DNA of 64,000 nt, from positions 1 to 64,000 of the forward strand of contig NZ_KB908461.1 of assembly GCF_000381965.1 (NCBI RefSeq), read 5' to 3'. Below, in pieces: positions 34,586 through 48,027 of the stretch. The notes under the pieces were generated by a model. It searched no databases. It was not told the DNA's origin and saw only the letters and a program-made list of their open reading frames with translations. The position numbers were made by a program, and so were the translations under genes. Every line of letters starts with the position of its first letter. Positions within the stretch are counted from its first letter, which is position 1. Origin of the DNA: Oceanimonas smirnovii ATCC BAA-899. Lineage in GTDB: Bacteria > Pseudomonadota > Gammaproteobacteria > Enterobacterales > Aeromonadaceae.

Positions 34586-35080
34586 GTGGCTTTTTCTTAT
34601 ACGGGTTTGCCCCGGGCCGGGGTGATGCGTCGCCTGGGAGCCTGGCTGTATGATTTTCTGGTGGTGGTTGCACTGCTGATGGTGGCGGGTTTTATCTGCT
34701 TTGGCCTGACCGCTCTGGCGCTGCAGCTGGGCTGGTTTGCGCTGGGTGAGCATGAAGATACCGCCGCCCTGCTCAGTGCCAGCCGCTTATATCAACTGAT
34801 ATTGCTGAGTGTGGTACTGTTTTTTTATTGCTGGTTCTGGCGCACCAGTGGCCAGACCCTGGGCATGCGCGCCTGGCGGCTGCGCGTGCAGAATACCGAC
34901 GGCTCCCGCTTGCGCCTGGGTCAGTGCCTGGTGCGCGCCGGCGCTGCCCTGCTCGGACTGGGTAATTTATGGGTATGGTTTAATCCACACAGCAAACTGG
35001 CGCTGCAGGATAAACTGGCCGATTGCGAGATGGTGGTGCTCACCAAAGAGCAGAACCGGGAGCTGCTGAGCAGGCAGTGA
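34586..35080 (+). CDS. RDD-family membrane protein
   Basis: 164 residues. The RDD-type opening AGVMRRLGAWLYDFLVVVALL is followed by membrane helices at about 23-50 and 70-90. The other family motifs GQTLGMRAWRLRV and LALQDKLADCEMV are present. RDD proteins are poorly understood; some act as sodium/proton antiporters. I start at GTG 34586 (AAAGGA upstream); the open frame begins at 34430 but overlaps the tRNA region. Monocistronic, convergent with lptG. Confidence 0.88.
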   Translation: MAFSYTGLPRAGVMRRLGAWLYDFLVVVALLMVAGFICFGLTALALQLGWFALGEHEDTAALLSASRLYQLILLSVVLFFYCWFWRTSGQTLGMRAWRLRVQNTDGSRLRLGQCLVRAGAALLGLGNLWVWFNPHSKLALQDKLADCEMVVLTKEQNRELLSRQ

Positions 35081-35099
35081 ATACAGGGATCAGGGAGCA

Positions 35100-35129
35100 G
35101 GGAATGGGGAATCCCTACTCCCCACTCCC
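35100..35129. repeat. Imperfect inverted repeat between RDD gene and lptG
   Basis: GGGA-AT-GGGGA, 8-base loop, TCCCC-AC-TCCC. It lies in a purine-rich run (35084-35110) of repeated GGGA units and is followed by a second small hairpin GAAGGC-TTC-GCCTTC that reaches into the lptG 3' end. There is no T-tail, so it is not a typical terminator. Confidence 0.55.
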
Positions 35130-35145
35130 GCCGAAGGCTTCGCCT

Positions 35146-36216
35146 TCAGGCTCGGCGGTTAAGCAGAAACAGCGCTACACCAATAAATAGCAGGCTGGGG
35201 CCCAGAGCGCCGAGGATGGGCGGCACCTCATACACCAGACTGATGGGCCCAAACACTTCGTTGGCCACATAAAAGCCAAAGCCAAACAAAATGCCCATCA
35301 GCAGCCGGGCACCCATGGTCACACTGCGCAGCGCACCAAACACAAACGACGAGGCCAGCAGCATCATGGCAATCACCATCACCGGCTGCAGCGCCTTGCG
35401 CCAGAATGCCAGTTCATACAGGCGGGCATCCTGACCGTTATCTCTCAGGTAAGCTTCATATTCCCACAGGCCACGCATCGACAACTCATCAGGCTCAATG
35501 GCCACCACTCCCAGTTTGTCGGGCGTCAGGGTGGTTCTCCAGGTTCTGCTGGCCTCCTGAGAGGTCATAATTGACTCACCATGATTAAACAGGGTATCGG
35601 TGAGATTAAGCAGTTGCCATTCACCGTTACGATAGTCAGCGGTCGCGGCCTGAGTGATGCGCTGCAGCCGCTGCTCGTCATCAAAATAGTAGAGGGTAAC
35701 ATTGCTCAGGGTGCCATCACGTCGGGCCTGGCCAATATTAATGTAGGCCTCGCCATCTCTCGCCCAAACACCATATACCGACAGCACCACCTGGCCGCCG
35801 GAACGCGCCTGAGTACGTAAATCATCTGCTGCCAGCTTGGTGGCCGGTGCCACATATTCACCCACCAGCATGACTACCAGCATCAGCGGCACAGCCGTTT
35901 TAAGCGCGCTGGTCACAATATTAAAACGAGAATTGCCCGCCGCCTGCATCACTACCAGCTCACTGGAGCTGGCCAGCTGGCCAAGCCCAATCAGTCCGCC
36001 CAGCAGCGCAGCAATGGGAAAAAACAGCACAATTTCCTTGGGCATCGAGAGCAGCACGTAATAGAAGGCCGACAGCAGAGTATAACTGCCCTCACCCACA
36101 CTGCGCAGCTGCTCCACATAGCGGATAATGGCCGATAACCCCACCAGTACAAACTCACACAACAGCATGGCCATCAGCACGGTGCGGCCAATATAACGAT
36201 CGAGAATATTAAACAT
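35146..36216 (-). CDS. lptG: LPS export permease LptG
   Basis: One of the two membrane subunits of the LptB2FG transporter that extracts LPS from the inner membrane. 356 residues (E. coli 360): N-terminal helices (MFNILDRYIGRTVLMAMLLC), a periplasmic beta-jellyroll-like domain in the middle (about 130-260) and three C-terminal helices. The start at 36216 shares one base with the lptF stop (TGATG). Transcribed after lptF, away from pepA, as in E. coli. Confidence 0.95.
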   Translation of the reverse strand: MFNILDRYIGRTVLMAMLLCEFVLVGLSAIIRYVEQLRSVGEGSYTLLSAFYYVLLSMPKEIVLFFPIAALLGGLIGLGQLASSSELVVMQAAGNSRFNIVTSALKTAVPLMLVVMLVGEYVAPATKLAADDLRTQARSGGQVVLSVYGVWARDGEAYINIGQARRDGTLSNVTLYYFDDEQRLQRITQAATADYRNGEWQLLNLTDTLFNHGESIMTSQEASRTWRTTLTPDKLGVVAIEPDELSMRGLWEYEAYLRDNGQDARLYELAFWRKALQPVMVIAMMLLASSFVFGALRSVTMGARLLMGILFGFGFYVANEVFGPISLVYEVPPILGALGPSLLFIGVALFLLNRRA

Positions 36217-37325
36217 CAGGCCGCCTTGCTCCGTGTGAGTTTTTCCCGGGTACGATTCCACCAGGACGTTTCTGCCAGATTAAGCGGCAGTGCAACCAGC
36301 AATAAAAATGCCAGCGGCACAGTATAAAGTCCCGGTGTCGGCGGCAGACTGCCGCCTTCCATGGCCGAGCGTGAGGCGGTTTGCAGCAAAAAGTAAGCAA
36401 GATACAGCAAAATAGCCGGCAGCAGCTTGGCATAGCGGCCCTGGCGCGGATTCACCACTGCCAGCGGCACGACCACCAGGGTCAGCACCAGCATGGACAA
36501 GGGCAGCGCCAGCCGCCATTGCAGCTCGGCCTGCTGCTCAATATCCTCGGCATTAAACAATGCCAGGCTGGGCATGGCTTCAATGCGGCTTTGAGCCACT
36601 TCCACCTCTGCCGGTCTGATAAAGGCGCTGTACTCATCAAACTCCGCCACATCAAACTGGCGGGTGCCGGGCGTGCCGCTGTAGCGCCGGCCGTGCTCCA
36701 GGGTCAGCCACTGACCATCTTCTTTTTCATGCAGACGGCCGCCGTCGGCCACCACAATGCCAGGAGCACGCTGTGCCTGACCCTGCTGCACCACAAACAG
36801 CCGGTTAAGCCGGTTGCCTTCATCATCTTCTTCCAGCTCCTCCACGTAGCCCACAATGCGGCCGCCATCCAGGCTCATAAAGCGGGCTTCGCGCAGCACT
36901 GCAAAACCCGGATCGGCTTTTACCTCTTCCCGCAGCTGATACACCTGACTTTTGGTCCAGGGGTTAAGCCAGAGTGAGTTAAACAGCGCTAACGCTGTCC
37001 AGATAATGCTCAGCGTCAGGGTTGCTCGCATAATGCGTCCGGGCCCTATGCCTACTGCCTTCATCACTGTCATCTCACTGTCGGCGTAAAGCCGTCCATG
37101 AGCAAACAGAATGCCAATAAACAGGCTTACCGGCAGCATCAGAGTGGCCATCTCGGGCAGGTTAAGCAGTAACAGCCTGCCCACCAGTGCACCCGGGATT
37201 TCCCCGCTGGCAGCTTTGCCCAGTACGTCAATAAAATTCTGGCTGATAAAGATGAGCAAGAGCACAAACAGCACGGCCAGCTGTGTCTTCAGGGTTTCCC
37301 GAAACAAATAGCGGAATGCAATCAC
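36216..37325 (-). CDS. lptF: LPS export permease LptF
   Basis: Partner of LptG in the LPS exporter. 369 residues (E. coli 366) from the GTG at 37325, which gives IAFRYLFRETLKTQLAVLFVL, collinear with E. coli LptF (MIIIRYLVRETLKSQLA). The open frame runs to 37391 and a TTG at 37331 is also possible. Helices flank a periplasmic domain; VVPLAVVNPRQGRYAKLLPA near the C-terminus is diagnostic. It is divergent from pepA across a 159-base region. Confidence 0.94.
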   Translation of the reverse strand: MIAFRYLFRETLKTQLAVLFVLLLIFISQNFIDVLGKAASGEIPGALVGRLLLLNLPEMATLMLPVSLFIGILFAHGRLYADSEMTVMKAVGIGPGRIMRATLTLSIIWTALALFNSLWLNPWTKSQVYQLREEVKADPGFAVLREARFMSLDGGRIVGYVEELEEDDEGNRLNRLFVVQQGQAQRAPGIVVADGGRLHEKEDGQWLTLEHGRRYSGTPGTRQFDVAEFDEYSAFIRPAEVEVAQSRIEAMPSLALFNAEDIEQQAELQWRLALPLSMLVLTLVVVPLAVVNPRQGRYAKLLPAILLYLAYFLLQTASRSAMEGGSLPPTPGLYTVPLAFLLLVALPLNLAETSWWNRTREKLTRSKAA

Positions 37326-37484
37326 CGTCAATCCCAGTGTAAACTTGTCTTTTTTAATGGAAACGCTTAACAATAAGCGTAAAATCACCATTTTCGCATA
37401 TTAACTGTGCGAAATACGACGCCTTTGCGATGTTCGTCATTATCGTTCATTCAGCGTCCATTGTCTTCAGGCTCAGGAGAATCC

Positions 37485-38996
37485 ATGGAGTTCAGTGTAA
37501 AAAGCGGTAGTCCCGAGAAGCAACGCAGTGCCTGCATTGTAGTAGGTGTATTTGAACCGCGCCGGCTGTCGCCGGTGGCCGAACAGCTCGACAAAGTCAG
37601 CGACGGCTATCTCAGTTCACTGCTGCGCCGGGGCGATCTTGAAGGTAAGCCCGGCCAGACCCTGCTGCTGCATCAGGTGCCCGGCGTGCTGGGTGAGCGG
37701 GTGCTGCTGGTAGGCTGCGGCAAAGAGCGTGAGCTTGATGAACGCCAATATAAACAAATTATTCGTAATACCATCAGCACCCTGAATGAAACCGGCTCCA
37801 TGGAAGCAGTGTGCTTTCTCACCGAGCTGCATGTGAAGGGCCGCGACACCTACTGGAAAGTGCGTCAGGCAGTGGAAACCACCCTGGCCAGCCTGTATAC
37901 CTTTGATCAGTTCAAGACTAATAAGGCCGAGCCGCGCCGTCCGCTGCGCAAGCTGGTGTTTAACGTTTCCACACGACGGGAGCTGACCATTGGCGAACGC
38001 GCCATTGCTCACGGCCAGGCCGTAGCACGGGGCGTACGAGTCTGTCGCGACGTGGCCAATATGCCACCCAATGTTTGTAATCCCGCTTACCTCGCCTCGC
38101 AGGCACGTCAGCTGGCTGATGCCTGGGACAACATAAATACGCGCGTGATTGGCGAAGAAGAAATGGCCGAACTGGGCATGAACGCCTATCTGGCGGTGGC
38201 CCGCGGCTCCCACAACGAAGCCATGATGTCAGTGATCGAATATAAAGGTCACCCGGATCCCGATGCCCGCCCCATTGCTCTGGTGGGCAAGGGTCTGACC
38301 TTTGATGCCGGCGGCATCTCGCTCAAGCCTGCCGAAGGCATGGACGAGATGAAATATGACATGGGCGGTGCCGCCTCCGTACTGGGCACCATGAATGCCC
38401 TGGCCGAGCTGCAGCTGCCGGTGAACGTGGTCGCCATTCTGGCTGGCTGTGAAAACATGCCCGACGGCAATGCCTACCGCCCGGGCGACATTCTCACCAC
38501 CATGTCGGGCCAGACAGTGGAGGTGCTTAATACCGATGCCGAAGGCCGTCTGGTGCTGTGTGATGCGCTGACCTTTGTGGAACGCTATGAGCCGGAAGCG
38601 GTCATTGACGTGGCCACTCTCACCGGTGCCTGTATTATCGCGCTGGGCCACCACACCTCGGGTCTGCTGGCCAACCACAACCCGCTGGCTCACGAGCTGC
38701 TTAACGCCTCCGAACAGGCCGGCGACAAGGCCTGGCGGTTGCCCATGAGCGACGAATACCAGGAGCAGCTGGAAAGCCCCTTTGCTGACATGGCCAACAT
38801 CGGCGGCCGGCCGGCGGGCACCATTACCGCCGCCTGCTTCCTGAGCCGGTTTACCAAAAAGTACAACTGGGCCCACCTGGATGTGGCCGGCACTGCCTGG
38901 CAAAGCGGCAAGAACAAGGGTGCCACCGGCCGGCCGGTACCGCTGCTGACCCAGTTTTTGCTGAACCGGGCCGGCGCCCTGAACGTCGAAGAATAA
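37485..38996 (+). CDS. pepA: Leucyl aminopeptidase PepA (aminopeptidase A)
   Basis: Hexameric two-metal M17 aminopeptidase; in E. coli it is also a DNA-binding protein in cer recombination and in carAB control. 503 residues, exactly the E. coli length, starting [20 protein letters not shown]. Metal and catalytic motifs [15 protein letters not shown] and [10 protein letters not shown] are intact. The ATG at 37485 has an AGGAGA site. First gene of pepA-holC-valS, with a 1-base gap to holC. Confidence 0.98.
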   Translation: MEFSVKSGSPEKQRSACIVVGVFEPRRLSPVAEQLDKVSDGYLSSLLRRGDLEGKPGQTLLLHQVPGVLGERVLLVGCGKERELDERQYKQIIRNTISTLNETGSMEAVCFLTELHVKGRDTYWKVRQAVETTLASLYTFDQFKTNKAEPRRPLRKLVFNVSTRRELTIGERAIAHGQAVARGVRVCRDVANMPPNVCNPAYLASQARQLADAWDNINTRVIGEEEMAELGMNAYLAVARGSHNEAMMSVIEYKGHPDPDARPIALVGKGLTFDAGGISLKPAEGMDEMKYDMGGAASVLGTMNALAELQLPVNVVAILAGCENMPDGNAYRPGDILTTMSGQTVEVLNTDAEGRLVLCDALTFVERYEPEAVIDVATLTGACIIALGHHTSGLLANHNPLAHELLNASEQAGDKAWRLPMSDEYQEQLESPFADMANIGGRPAGTITAACFLSRFTKKYNWAHLDVAGTAWQSGKNKGATGRPVPLLTQFLLNRAGALNVEE

Positions 38997-38997
38997 A

Positions 38998-39441
38998 ATG
39001 AACACCGGCTGTTTTCACCTGTTGACCAACGACGACGATACCCAGCTGCAACAGCTGGTGTGTCGTCTGGCTACCGACTGCTACCGCCAGAATCAGGGCG
39101 TGTTTATTTACACCACTGATCAGGCCATGGCCGAAGCCATTGACGAGCGCCTGTGGCAACAGGAGGCCGACAGTTTTGTGGCGCACAACCTGCAGGGCGA
39201 AGGCCCGCGTCAGGGTGCGCCCGTCATGATTGGCTGGCAGCCGCCGGCAAACGGCCGTGCCGTATTGATTAACCTGGCGACTGAGGCCCCGGCCTTTGCC
39301 CGCCGCTTTGGCCAGCTGCACGACTTTGTGCCGGCTTCCGATGCGGGCAAGCAACAGGCCCGGGAGCGTTTCAAGGCCTACCGGCAGGCCGGTTTCGAGC
39401 TGACCACAGCGCCGGTACCACCCCACACTCAAGATGTATAA
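38998..39441 (+). CDS. holC: DNA polymerase III chi subunit HolC
   Basis: Clamp-loader accessory subunit that links the replisome to SSB through HolD. 147 residues, as in E. coli, with [36 protein letters not shown] and the C-terminal [17 protein letters not shown]. It lies between pepA and valS, the conserved gammaproteobacterial order. Confidence 0.95.
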   Translation: MNTGCFHLLTNDDDTQLQQLVCRLATDCYRQNQGVFIYTTDQAMAEAIDERLWQQEADSFVAHNLQGEGPRQGAPVMIGWQPPANGRAVLINLATEAPAFARRFGQLHDFVPASDAGKQQARERFKAYRQAGFELTTAPVPPHTQDV

Positions 39442-39445
39442 CACC

Positions 39446-42298
<2,853 letters not shown>

Positions 42299-42323
42299 CT
42301 CTGGTTATTCAGTAGTGAAGAAC

Positions 42324-42350
42324 AGCCCCGGCAAACGCCGGGGCTTTTTT
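42324..42350 (+). terminator. Terminator of pepA-holC-valS
   Basis: AGCCCCGGC, loop AAAC, GCCGGGGCT and a T6 tail, starting 25 bases after the valS stop. Confidence 0.93.
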
Positions 42351-42354
42351 ATGG

Positions 42355-43653
42355 CTAAGACAGCACCGACACGGTTTTCTGCACTGCCAGTGCCCCTTCA
42401 TGTATTTCATGCATAAAGGTTTCCACTTCGTGGGCCTGCTGCTTGCCCTGCTCTGCCACTCCGGTCACTTCCAGAATGGCCTGAGAGGCTTTTGCGGTCA
42501 TCTGCCGGTTCTGCTCCACCACCTGTGCAATTTCAGTCGTGGCCTGGCTGGTACGGGCCGCCAGCTGGCGCACTTCATCCGCGACCACCGCAAAGCCTCT
42601 ACCCTGTTCACCGGCCCGGGCTGCTTCTATTGCAGCGTTCAGCGCCAGCAGGTTGGTACGCTCGGCCACACTGCTGATGGTGGCAACAATTTCTTCTATA
42701 TTCCGCGCCTGCTCATTCAGCTGATTGATAATGCCCATGGCCTGCTCCAGCTCCTGAGAGACCCGCGTGGAAAGATGGACCGAGGTCTGTAGTGTGTTAT
42801 TGCCCTGCTCCACAATATGAGAAGTACGTACGGCTATTTCACAGGCCCGCTCGGAAGCCTGCTGATTACGGCGTGACTGCTGCACCCGCCGTGTAATATC
42901 ACTGGCAAATTTAACCACCCGCTCTACCCGGCCCTGCTCATCGAGAATGGGGTTATAAGTGGCTTCCAGCCAGACTTCCTGTCCGCTGGCATTCACGCGC
43001 CGGAAACGGCCGGATTTATGCTCACAGCCCGCCAGCTCCTGCCAGAAGCCAGGGTGTTCACGGTAAAAGTCATCATCACAAAACATACGGTGATGCTGGC
43101 CCACCACCTGATCAAGCCGGTAACCCAGCAAAGATAAAAAGTTATCATTAGCGGTAAGCACAGTGCCGTCTACCGAGAATTCAATCACTGCCATGGATCT
43201 GTCAAGGGCCGCCAGTACAGAGCGCTGCCGCTGCAACTGATGCTGGTTTTCAGTAATATCACTGGCGATTTTCAGGATTTTTTCAACCCGGCCGTCCGGG
43301 CTCTTTACCGGAAAATAAATAGCCTGCAGCCAGATCTGCTTTCCTTGTGCGGTCAGCCGGGGAAAGCTTCCTTCCTGATGCTCACCACGGCGCAGCCGCT
43401 CCCAGAACAGCTCATACTCACGGGAGCCGGCCAGCTGTTTATCACAGAAAATGCGATGATGCCTGCCCTTAACCTGCTCCAGAGAATAACCCACCACCAG
43501 CAGGAATTCCTCGTTGGCATCCATCACCTCACCTGCCGGGCTGAATTCAATGACCGCCACATGCTCTCTCAGCGCCAGCTGTATTTGATTAAGTTGTTCA
43601 TACTGGGTTTTGCAGGCCAGTAACTCCTGCTTTAATCTGCCACTGTTAAACAT
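42355..43653 (-). CDS. Soluble PAS-PAS methyl-accepting protein (BdlA-like)
   Basis: 432 residues without membrane segments. Two PAS domains (about 25-130 and 150-250), each with a W-L-Q/E-A-x-Y end and a following DIT, then an MCP signalling domain with the hairpin tip [33 protein letters not shown]-type sequence (here [20 protein letters not shown]). The layout is that of BdlA of Pseudomonas aeruginosa (biofilm dispersion) and of Aer-2-like cytosolic sensors. The start ATG 43653 has a GAGGA site. No che genes are nearby, so partners are elsewhere. The signal sensed cannot be read. Confidence 0.88.
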   Translation of the reverse strand: MFNSGRLKQELLACKTQYEQLNQIQLALREHVAVIEFSPAGEVMDANEEFLLVVGYSLEQVKGRHHRIFCDKQLAGSREYELFWERLRRGEHQEGSFPRLTAQGKQIWLQAIYFPVKSPDGRVEKILKIASDITENQHQLQRQRSVLAALDRSMAVIEFSVDGTVLTANDNFLSLLGYRLDQVVGQHHRMFCDDDFYREHPGFWQELAGCEHKSGRFRRVNASGQEVWLEATYNPILDEQGRVERVVKFASDITRRVQQSRRNQQASERACEIAVRTSHIVEQGNNTLQTSVHLSTRVSQELEQAMGIINQLNEQARNIEEIVATISSVAERTNLLALNAAIEAARAGEQGRGFAVVADEVRQLAARTSQATTEIAQVVEQNRQMTAKASQAILEVTGVAEQGKQQAHEVETFMHEIHEGALAVQKTVSVLS

Positions 43654-43781
43654 GTGAAGATCCTCTGCAGCCGCTCTGCTCAAGATATAAGAGCCAGACT
43701 TATCCCTTCTGTTTGCCACTACTATAATAGAGCAAATTGAACGCTGAGCACCGGATCACCACATTAACCAAGAGGATCATG

Positions 43782-44255
43782 ATGCGCCTGCCTACACTGC
43801 TACTGGCACTTATTCCGGGTCTGTCAGCAGCCAATATCAGTCAGCATATTCTTGCAGCCCATAACACAGTCAGGGCAGAAGTGAATGCCGCGCCGCTGGT
43901 CTGGTCAGCCCGGGCCGAGCAACAGGCGGCCAGCTGGGCACAAGTGCTGAGCGGGCGCTGCGAACTCGAGCACAGCCGGGGTTCAGGTTTTGGTGAAAAC
44001 CTGTTTATGGGAACGCTGGGGTTCTATAACGAGCTGGACGGAGTGAAGAGTTGGGAAGAAGAAAAGCGGTATTATTCGGGCCAGCCGCTGACACGGGAGC
44101 TGGTGCCCAGGGTAGGGCATTACACTCAAATGGTCTGGCCCGACACGCGGGAGCTGGGCTGTGCCACCAGCACCTGCAATAACATCATGATACTGGTGTG
44201 CAATTACTATCCGCCGGGCAACTACCTGGGCGAGCCCGCCTGGCAGGCCCGGTAA
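43782..44255 (+). CDS. Secreted CAP/SCP-domain protein
   Basis: 157 residues. A signal peptide (MRLPTLLLALIPGLSA) is followed by a single CAP (CRISP/PR-1) domain. The four signature regions are present: HNTVRAEV, CELEHSRGSGFGENLF, GHYTQMVWPDTRELGCA and VCNYYPPGNYLGE. The tetrad histidines and glutamates (H in LEHS, E in GENLF, H in GHYTQ) are kept. Such proteins are usually secreted and bind sterols, lipids or divalent metal. A second ATG at 43779 is possible; GAGG spacing favours 43782. No clear neighbours of related function. Confidence 0.88.
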   Translation: MRLPTLLLALIPGLSAANISQHILAAHNTVRAEVNAAPLVWSARAEQQAASWAQVLSGRCELEHSRGSGFGENLFMGTLGFYNELDGVKSWEEEKRYYSGQPLTRELVPRVGHYTQMVWPDTRELGCATSTCNNIMILVCNYYPPGNYLGEPAWQAR

Positions 44256-44273
44256 AAAGAGGACAAGGCCGGG

Positions 44274-44489
44274 TTATTTACCGGTCTGGTTACCGATTAC
44301 GCCTCCCACTACGGCACCACCTATGGTGCCAACAGCACTGCCGTCGGTCAGGACTGAGCCGGCTACACCACCCACACCAGCACCAATGGCGGTGTTGCGG
44401 TCACGGGTAGACATGTTGGCGCAGGCGGACAAGCCTACCAGCAAGACTACTGCTGCCACACCCGCTTTTACTTTGCCATAAATCGCCAT
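44274..44489 (-). CDS. Small glycine-zipper lipoprotein (OsmB-like)
   Basis: 71 residues. A lipoprotein signal peptide with lipobox LSAC (Cys23) is followed by a double glycine-zipper segment (IGAGVGGVAGSVLTDG, AVGTIGGAVVGGVIGNQTG). OsmB and related proteins are osmotically induced outer-membrane lipoproteins of unclear function. AGAGGA precedes the ATG. Confidence 0.85.
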   Translation of the reverse strand: MAIYGKVKAGVAAVVLLVGLSACANMSTRDRNTAIGAGVGGVAGSVLTDGSAVGTIGGAVVGGVIGNQTGK

Positions 44490-44611
44490 GTTTGTTTCCT
44501 CTGTGTTTACTGCAGACCTGAATATCTGCTTCCACCGTTAAGTGTATGCAGCATTCACTGTCACCGACAGAGCCAGACAGAAGCGATGTGCACAGCCCTG
44601 TCGCAGAGCAT

Positions 44612-45013
44612 TCAGGTTGCCAGCCACAGCAAACGCACCACGGCCACGTTCGCCATGCTCACCAGCATCAGAAAACTGACATAGGTCATCACCAGATAGC
44701 GAAAATAGTTATGCCGGCTGTGCTGTATCAGCCCCAGCTTCTCCTGATGAGCGCGGTGAGCCCGCACTATTTTACCGAACAGGGTGAGCTCAAAGTGCAT
44801 CAGCACCAGACTGATCAGGCTGAGCACTGTGCCCAGCAAGGGCGCTATCAGGATCCAGCCCTTAAGCACTTGGGTGATCTCGGGCTTGAGATAGGGAACC
44901 GATCCTAACAGCACCACCGCTATGGTGATCTGAAACAGCTTCTGCCAGATATGATCATGACGGTATTTATATTCATCCCATAACAAGGTGTGGGGATCCG
45001 GCGGTGGATACAT
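44612..45013 (-). CDS. Membrane protein of unknown function
   Basis: 133 residues: a polar N-terminus (MYPPPDPHTLLWDEYKYRHD), then three helices at about 26-43, 51-74 and 105-129, with a basic His-rich loop (VRAHRAHQEKLGLIQHSRHN) between helices two and three. I recognise no family. A GGAG site stands 7 bases before the ATG. It follows rraB on the same strand. Confidence 0.6.
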   Translation of the reverse strand: MYPPPDPHTLLWDEYKYRHDHIWQKLFQITIAVVLLGSVPYLKPEITQVLKGWILIAPLLGTVLSLISLVLMHFELTLFGKIVRAHRAHQEKLGLIQHSRHNYFRYLVMTYVSFLMLVSMANVAVVRLLWLAT

Positions 45014-45060
45014 TCTGGCTCTCCCGAAACGGTTGTGCGCTCCTGCCAGCTGAGAGCCTC

Positions 45061-45414
45061 TTACTCTTCAGACTCTTCGAAATAGGTGCCCCAGCCGTCA
45101 TAGTCAACGCCATATTTCTCGGCAATGGGCAGCAGTTCTTCTATTTGCTGCATAATTTGCTCTTCATCAAGCGCGCTGTCAGATATGGCATCAAAGCATA
45201 ACAATGTCTGCCCCTGCTCCAGCGTCAGCTCTTCGGCATCGGTCACCTCATAACCGGCCTTGAAGCAGTCTACTGCCGCCTTTTCCAGCCTGGCAAAGTT
45301 CTGTCCGGAGAAGTGATGCTCTATGGTGTATTCGGCATCGGGGTTACTGCCGTCGTTCAGCAGAGATTCTATGATGTCACGGGTTTCTGCCCGCCAGTCA
45401 TTGCGTTGGCTCAT
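45061..45414 (-). CDS. rraB: Regulator of ribonuclease E activity RraB
   Basis: Binds the C-terminal scaffold of RNase E and inhibits cleavage of a subset of RNAs. Family segments [43 protein letters not shown] and the C-terminal [12 protein letters not shown] are clear. 117 residues against 138 in E. coli, because the acidic tail after the GWGTYFE motif is much shorter. Overlaps plsC by 4 bases (ATGA). Confidence 0.93.
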   Translation of the reverse strand: MSQRNDWRAETRDIIESLLNDGSNPDAEYTIEHHFSGQNFARLEKAAVDCFKAGYEVTDAEELTLEQGQTLLCFDAISDSALDEEQIMQQIEELLPIAEKYGVDYDGWGTYFEESEE

Positions 45415-46160
45415 GATTCAGCTCCGGATTGAGTAAGGAGTTCAGGACGACGGGCTTCTCCGTCAAGACGCTCAATGCGCTCGGCAATCTGCTTGCGACT
45501 GAGCTTAAGCAAGTCCCTCAGCTGGGCCGGCTCATATTGGCTCACATCAATGGGTGGCATGATGTCGATCAACACTTCGCCATTATCCCAGCGGTTCAGA
45601 TCAACCTGGCCGTAATAGCTGGAGCAGGCAATGGGTACTATGGGTACCTGCGCCTGCAGGGCAATATGAAAAGCACCGGTTTTAAAAGGCAGCAGCCCCT
45701 TGCCCTTGCTGCGGGTCCCTTCAGGAAACATCCATATCGACATTTTACGGCTGCGTATTTTATCCACGACTTTACCGATGGTACTGGCCGCTTTCGCTCT
45801 GTTTTCCCGGTTAATCAGCAGGTTACCGCTAAGCCAGAACAACTGGCCGAACAAGGGGATCCAGAACAGGCTGTTCTTTCCTATCGCCACTGTGCGTGGT
45901 GACAGTACGCCCGGATGAGTAATAATGTCCCAGTTGGTCTGATGGTTGGCGATAAAAATCGCAGAATCCAGCGCCGTGACATGTTCACGGCCCCGGATTT
46001 TTACCTTCAGCCCGACCAGCGGACAGGCAAGATGAAACAGCCGGCCAAGCAAAAACACATTGTTCGGATGCCGGGGGCGGACCAGACACAACAGGGTTCC
46101 CAGCACAAACACGACAACCATGGCCAGTCCCAGCAACAGTATCCGCAACAGCTTTAACAT
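45411..46160 (-). CDS. plsC: 1-acyl-sn-glycerol-3-phosphate acyltransferase PlsC
   Basis: Second acylation of glycerol 3-phosphate, making phosphatidic acid at the inner membrane. 249 residues (E. coli 245): N-terminal helix ([18 protein letters not shown]), catalytic NHQTNWD (HX4D) and substrate-binding [10 protein letters not shown], with a further helix at about 93-110. ATG 46160 has a GAGGA site. Cotranscribed with rraB by overlap. Confidence 0.95.
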   Translation of the reverse strand: MLKLLRILLLGLAMVVVFVLGTLLCLVRPRHPNNVFLLGRLFHLACPLVGLKVKIRGREHVTALDSAIFIANHQTNWDIITHPGVLSPRTVAIGKNSLFWIPLFGQLFWLSGNLLINRENRAKAASTIGKVVDKIRSRKMSIWMFPEGTRSKGKGLLPFKTGAFHIALQAQVPIVPIACSSYYGQVDLNRWDNGEVLIDIMPPIDVSQYEPAQLRDLLKLSRKQIAERIERLDGEARRPELLTQSGAES

Positions 46161-46233
46161 GAACAATCCTCGCACGATGAGACACGGCAGTATACTGACC
46201 GTGTTTCAAGTGAACAAGGCCGGCAAGCCGGCT

Positions 46234-47901
46234 TCAGCCATGACCACCGGGGCCCTGCTCCAGCCGGAAACCGCTGACCGCCAGCTGCAGTTGCTCTGCC
46301 AGACTGGCCAGTTCACGGCTGGCGCTGGCAGTCTGCTCGGCACCGGCAGCATTTTCCTCTCCCATTCCATGAATGCTGGTGACATTGCGGCTGATGTTAT
46401 CAGTGACAGAAGCCTGCTCTTCTACTGCGCTGGCAATCTGAATATTCATATCGTGGATCAACTGTACAGCCGCACTGATCACTTCCAGCGACCGCTCGGC
46501 CTCACGCGCCCGCAATACAGTCGCTTCTGCGCGCTGACGGCCACTGTTCATGGCAGCCCGCGCCTTGTCGGCATCAGCCTGCAAACGTGCGATAGTAGAG
46601 ACAATTTCCTGGGAAGACTGCTGGGTTTGCTCGGCCAGATTACGGACTTCAGCAGCAACAACCGCAAAGCCCCTGCCCTGTTCACCAGCCCGGGCGGCTT
46701 CAATGGCAGCATTGAGCGCCAGCAGGTTGGTACGATCGGCAATTTCCTGAATCACTTCCACCACAGTGCTTATCTGCGTGCTGCTGTCGGCCAGAGACTG
46801 CACCACCAGACCGGTACTGCCAACATCTTCGGCCAGATATTGAATGTGCTCGACTGTCTGCAAGACCACCTGCCGCCCTTGTTCAGCGGCATCAAAAGCC
46901 GACTTTGCCGACTCGGCTGCCTGGGCGGTATGCTGAGACACTTCCTGCACCGTGGCCGACATCTGATTGATGGCCGTGGCGACCTGCTCGGTATCCTGTT
47001 GCTGACGTTCAAGGTTGGTGCTGGTCTGCAGTGATACCGCCGACGTTTCTTCCGCGGCTGAAGCCAGCCCGGAGCTCGACATGTTGATCTGGCCAATCAG
47101 CTTGCGTAGTTGCTCGGTCATGTGCTGCAGACGACCATATACCCCTTCGGCATCAGACTGAAAACGCAATCCGAGATCACCGGCGGCAACCGCACCGGCA
47201 ATGCGTTCCATTTCTGCAGGCTCGGCTCCCAGCGGGCGCAGCACAGCACGCCGCAACACCCAGCCAAGCAGCAGGCTAAGTAATACCAGCAAGCCGGTCA
47301 TGGCCACCATGGTCATGACCATGACCTGCTTTTTCTGCCGGGCGGTGACGATGTCCTGCTCCAGACGCACCAGCAACATAGAGATAAAGCGATCTACAGA
47401 GTCCTGTAATACCGCCCGATTCTGATCGTAGTCTTCATTGAACACCCGGCTCCAGGCTGCACGGCTCTGACCTGTCTGCATCAGCTCAATGGCTTCAGCC
47501 TCCAGCCCGGCCATGATCACCGTCGCCTGGCGTCCCTGCTCAAGCAAGGCCAGCTCCTGAGATGTCAGCTGCATTCCTTTCAGCATCTGCTCATTGGACT
47601 CGATGTGTCCATCGGGCCTGGGCCTGCGTCCCTCCGTCATATCCAGAATACGGTGATAGCGGCTCAGCTCCTCACCGGAAGTGGTGGATACATAATTACG
47701 GATAGTCGACGTCAACTCGCCTGACATGCTCCGCATTTCATTAACTGAGCTGAAGTTATCAAACTGCTTGTGCTGAGTCGCTTCCAACTGGCTCTGAGCT
47801 TGAAGCAGCAGAAACAACGCGCCCCCCAGGATCAGAGCAAAGCCCAGCGCCACCGTGATAATCAGCCGAATAATGGCCTTCAGGGTCATACTGCTGCCCA
47901 T
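46234..47901 (-). CDS. Methyl-accepting chemotaxis protein, transmembrane
   Basis: 555 residues: helix 1 (about 10-34), a helical periplasmic sensor of about 165 residues, helix 2 (about 192-216), a HAMP region, and the signalling domain with [20 protein letters not shown]. The sensor contains [19 protein letters not shown] and [18 protein letters not shown], a four-helix-type domain also found in the sensor-only protein encoded just upstream. I start at ATG 47901 (AAGGA site 6 bases upstream); ATG 47889 and 47928-frame starts are possible. The ligand is unknown. Confidence 0.9.
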   Translation of the reverse strand: MGSSMTLKAIIRLIITVALGFALILGGALFLLLQAQSQLEATQHKQFDNFSSVNEMRSMSGELTSTIRNYVSTTSGEELSRYHRILDMTEGRRPRPDGHIESNEQMLKGMQLTSQELALLEQGRQATVIMAGLEAEAIELMQTGQSRAAWSRVFNEDYDQNRAVLQDSVDRFISMLLVRLEQDIVTARQKKQVMVMTMVAMTGLLVLLSLLLGWVLRRAVLRPLGAEPAEMERIAGAVAAGDLGLRFQSDAEGVYGRLQHMTEQLRKLIGQINMSSSGLASAAEETSAVSLQTSTNLERQQQDTEQVATAINQMSATVQEVSQHTAQAAESAKSAFDAAEQGRQVVLQTVEHIQYLAEDVGSTGLVVQSLADSSTQISTVVEVIQEIADRTNLLALNAAIEAARAGEQGRGFAVVAAEVRNLAEQTQQSSQEIVSTIARLQADADKARAAMNSGRQRAEATVLRAREAERSLEVISAAVQLIHDMNIQIASAVEEQASVTDNISRNVTSIHGMGEENAAGAEQTASASRELASLAEQLQLAVSGFRLEQGPGGHG

Positions 47902-48027
47902 TTTTTCCTTCCTCATGATTGTGCACAATAAAAAATACAGACGGCACAGCTTATAGCTTCATTTAGCAAAATGAAAAAAAAGATTCACTTGAAACCTTTT
48001 CAGGAAGGTGGTATCAAACGGACAGCT

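Noticed and set aside
47938-47965. Possible flagellar sigma-28 promoter (TAAA...GCCG) before the MCP gene
   Set aside because: Spacing is one base off and the -10 half (GCCGTCTG) is weak compared with GCCGATAA, so I do not call it.
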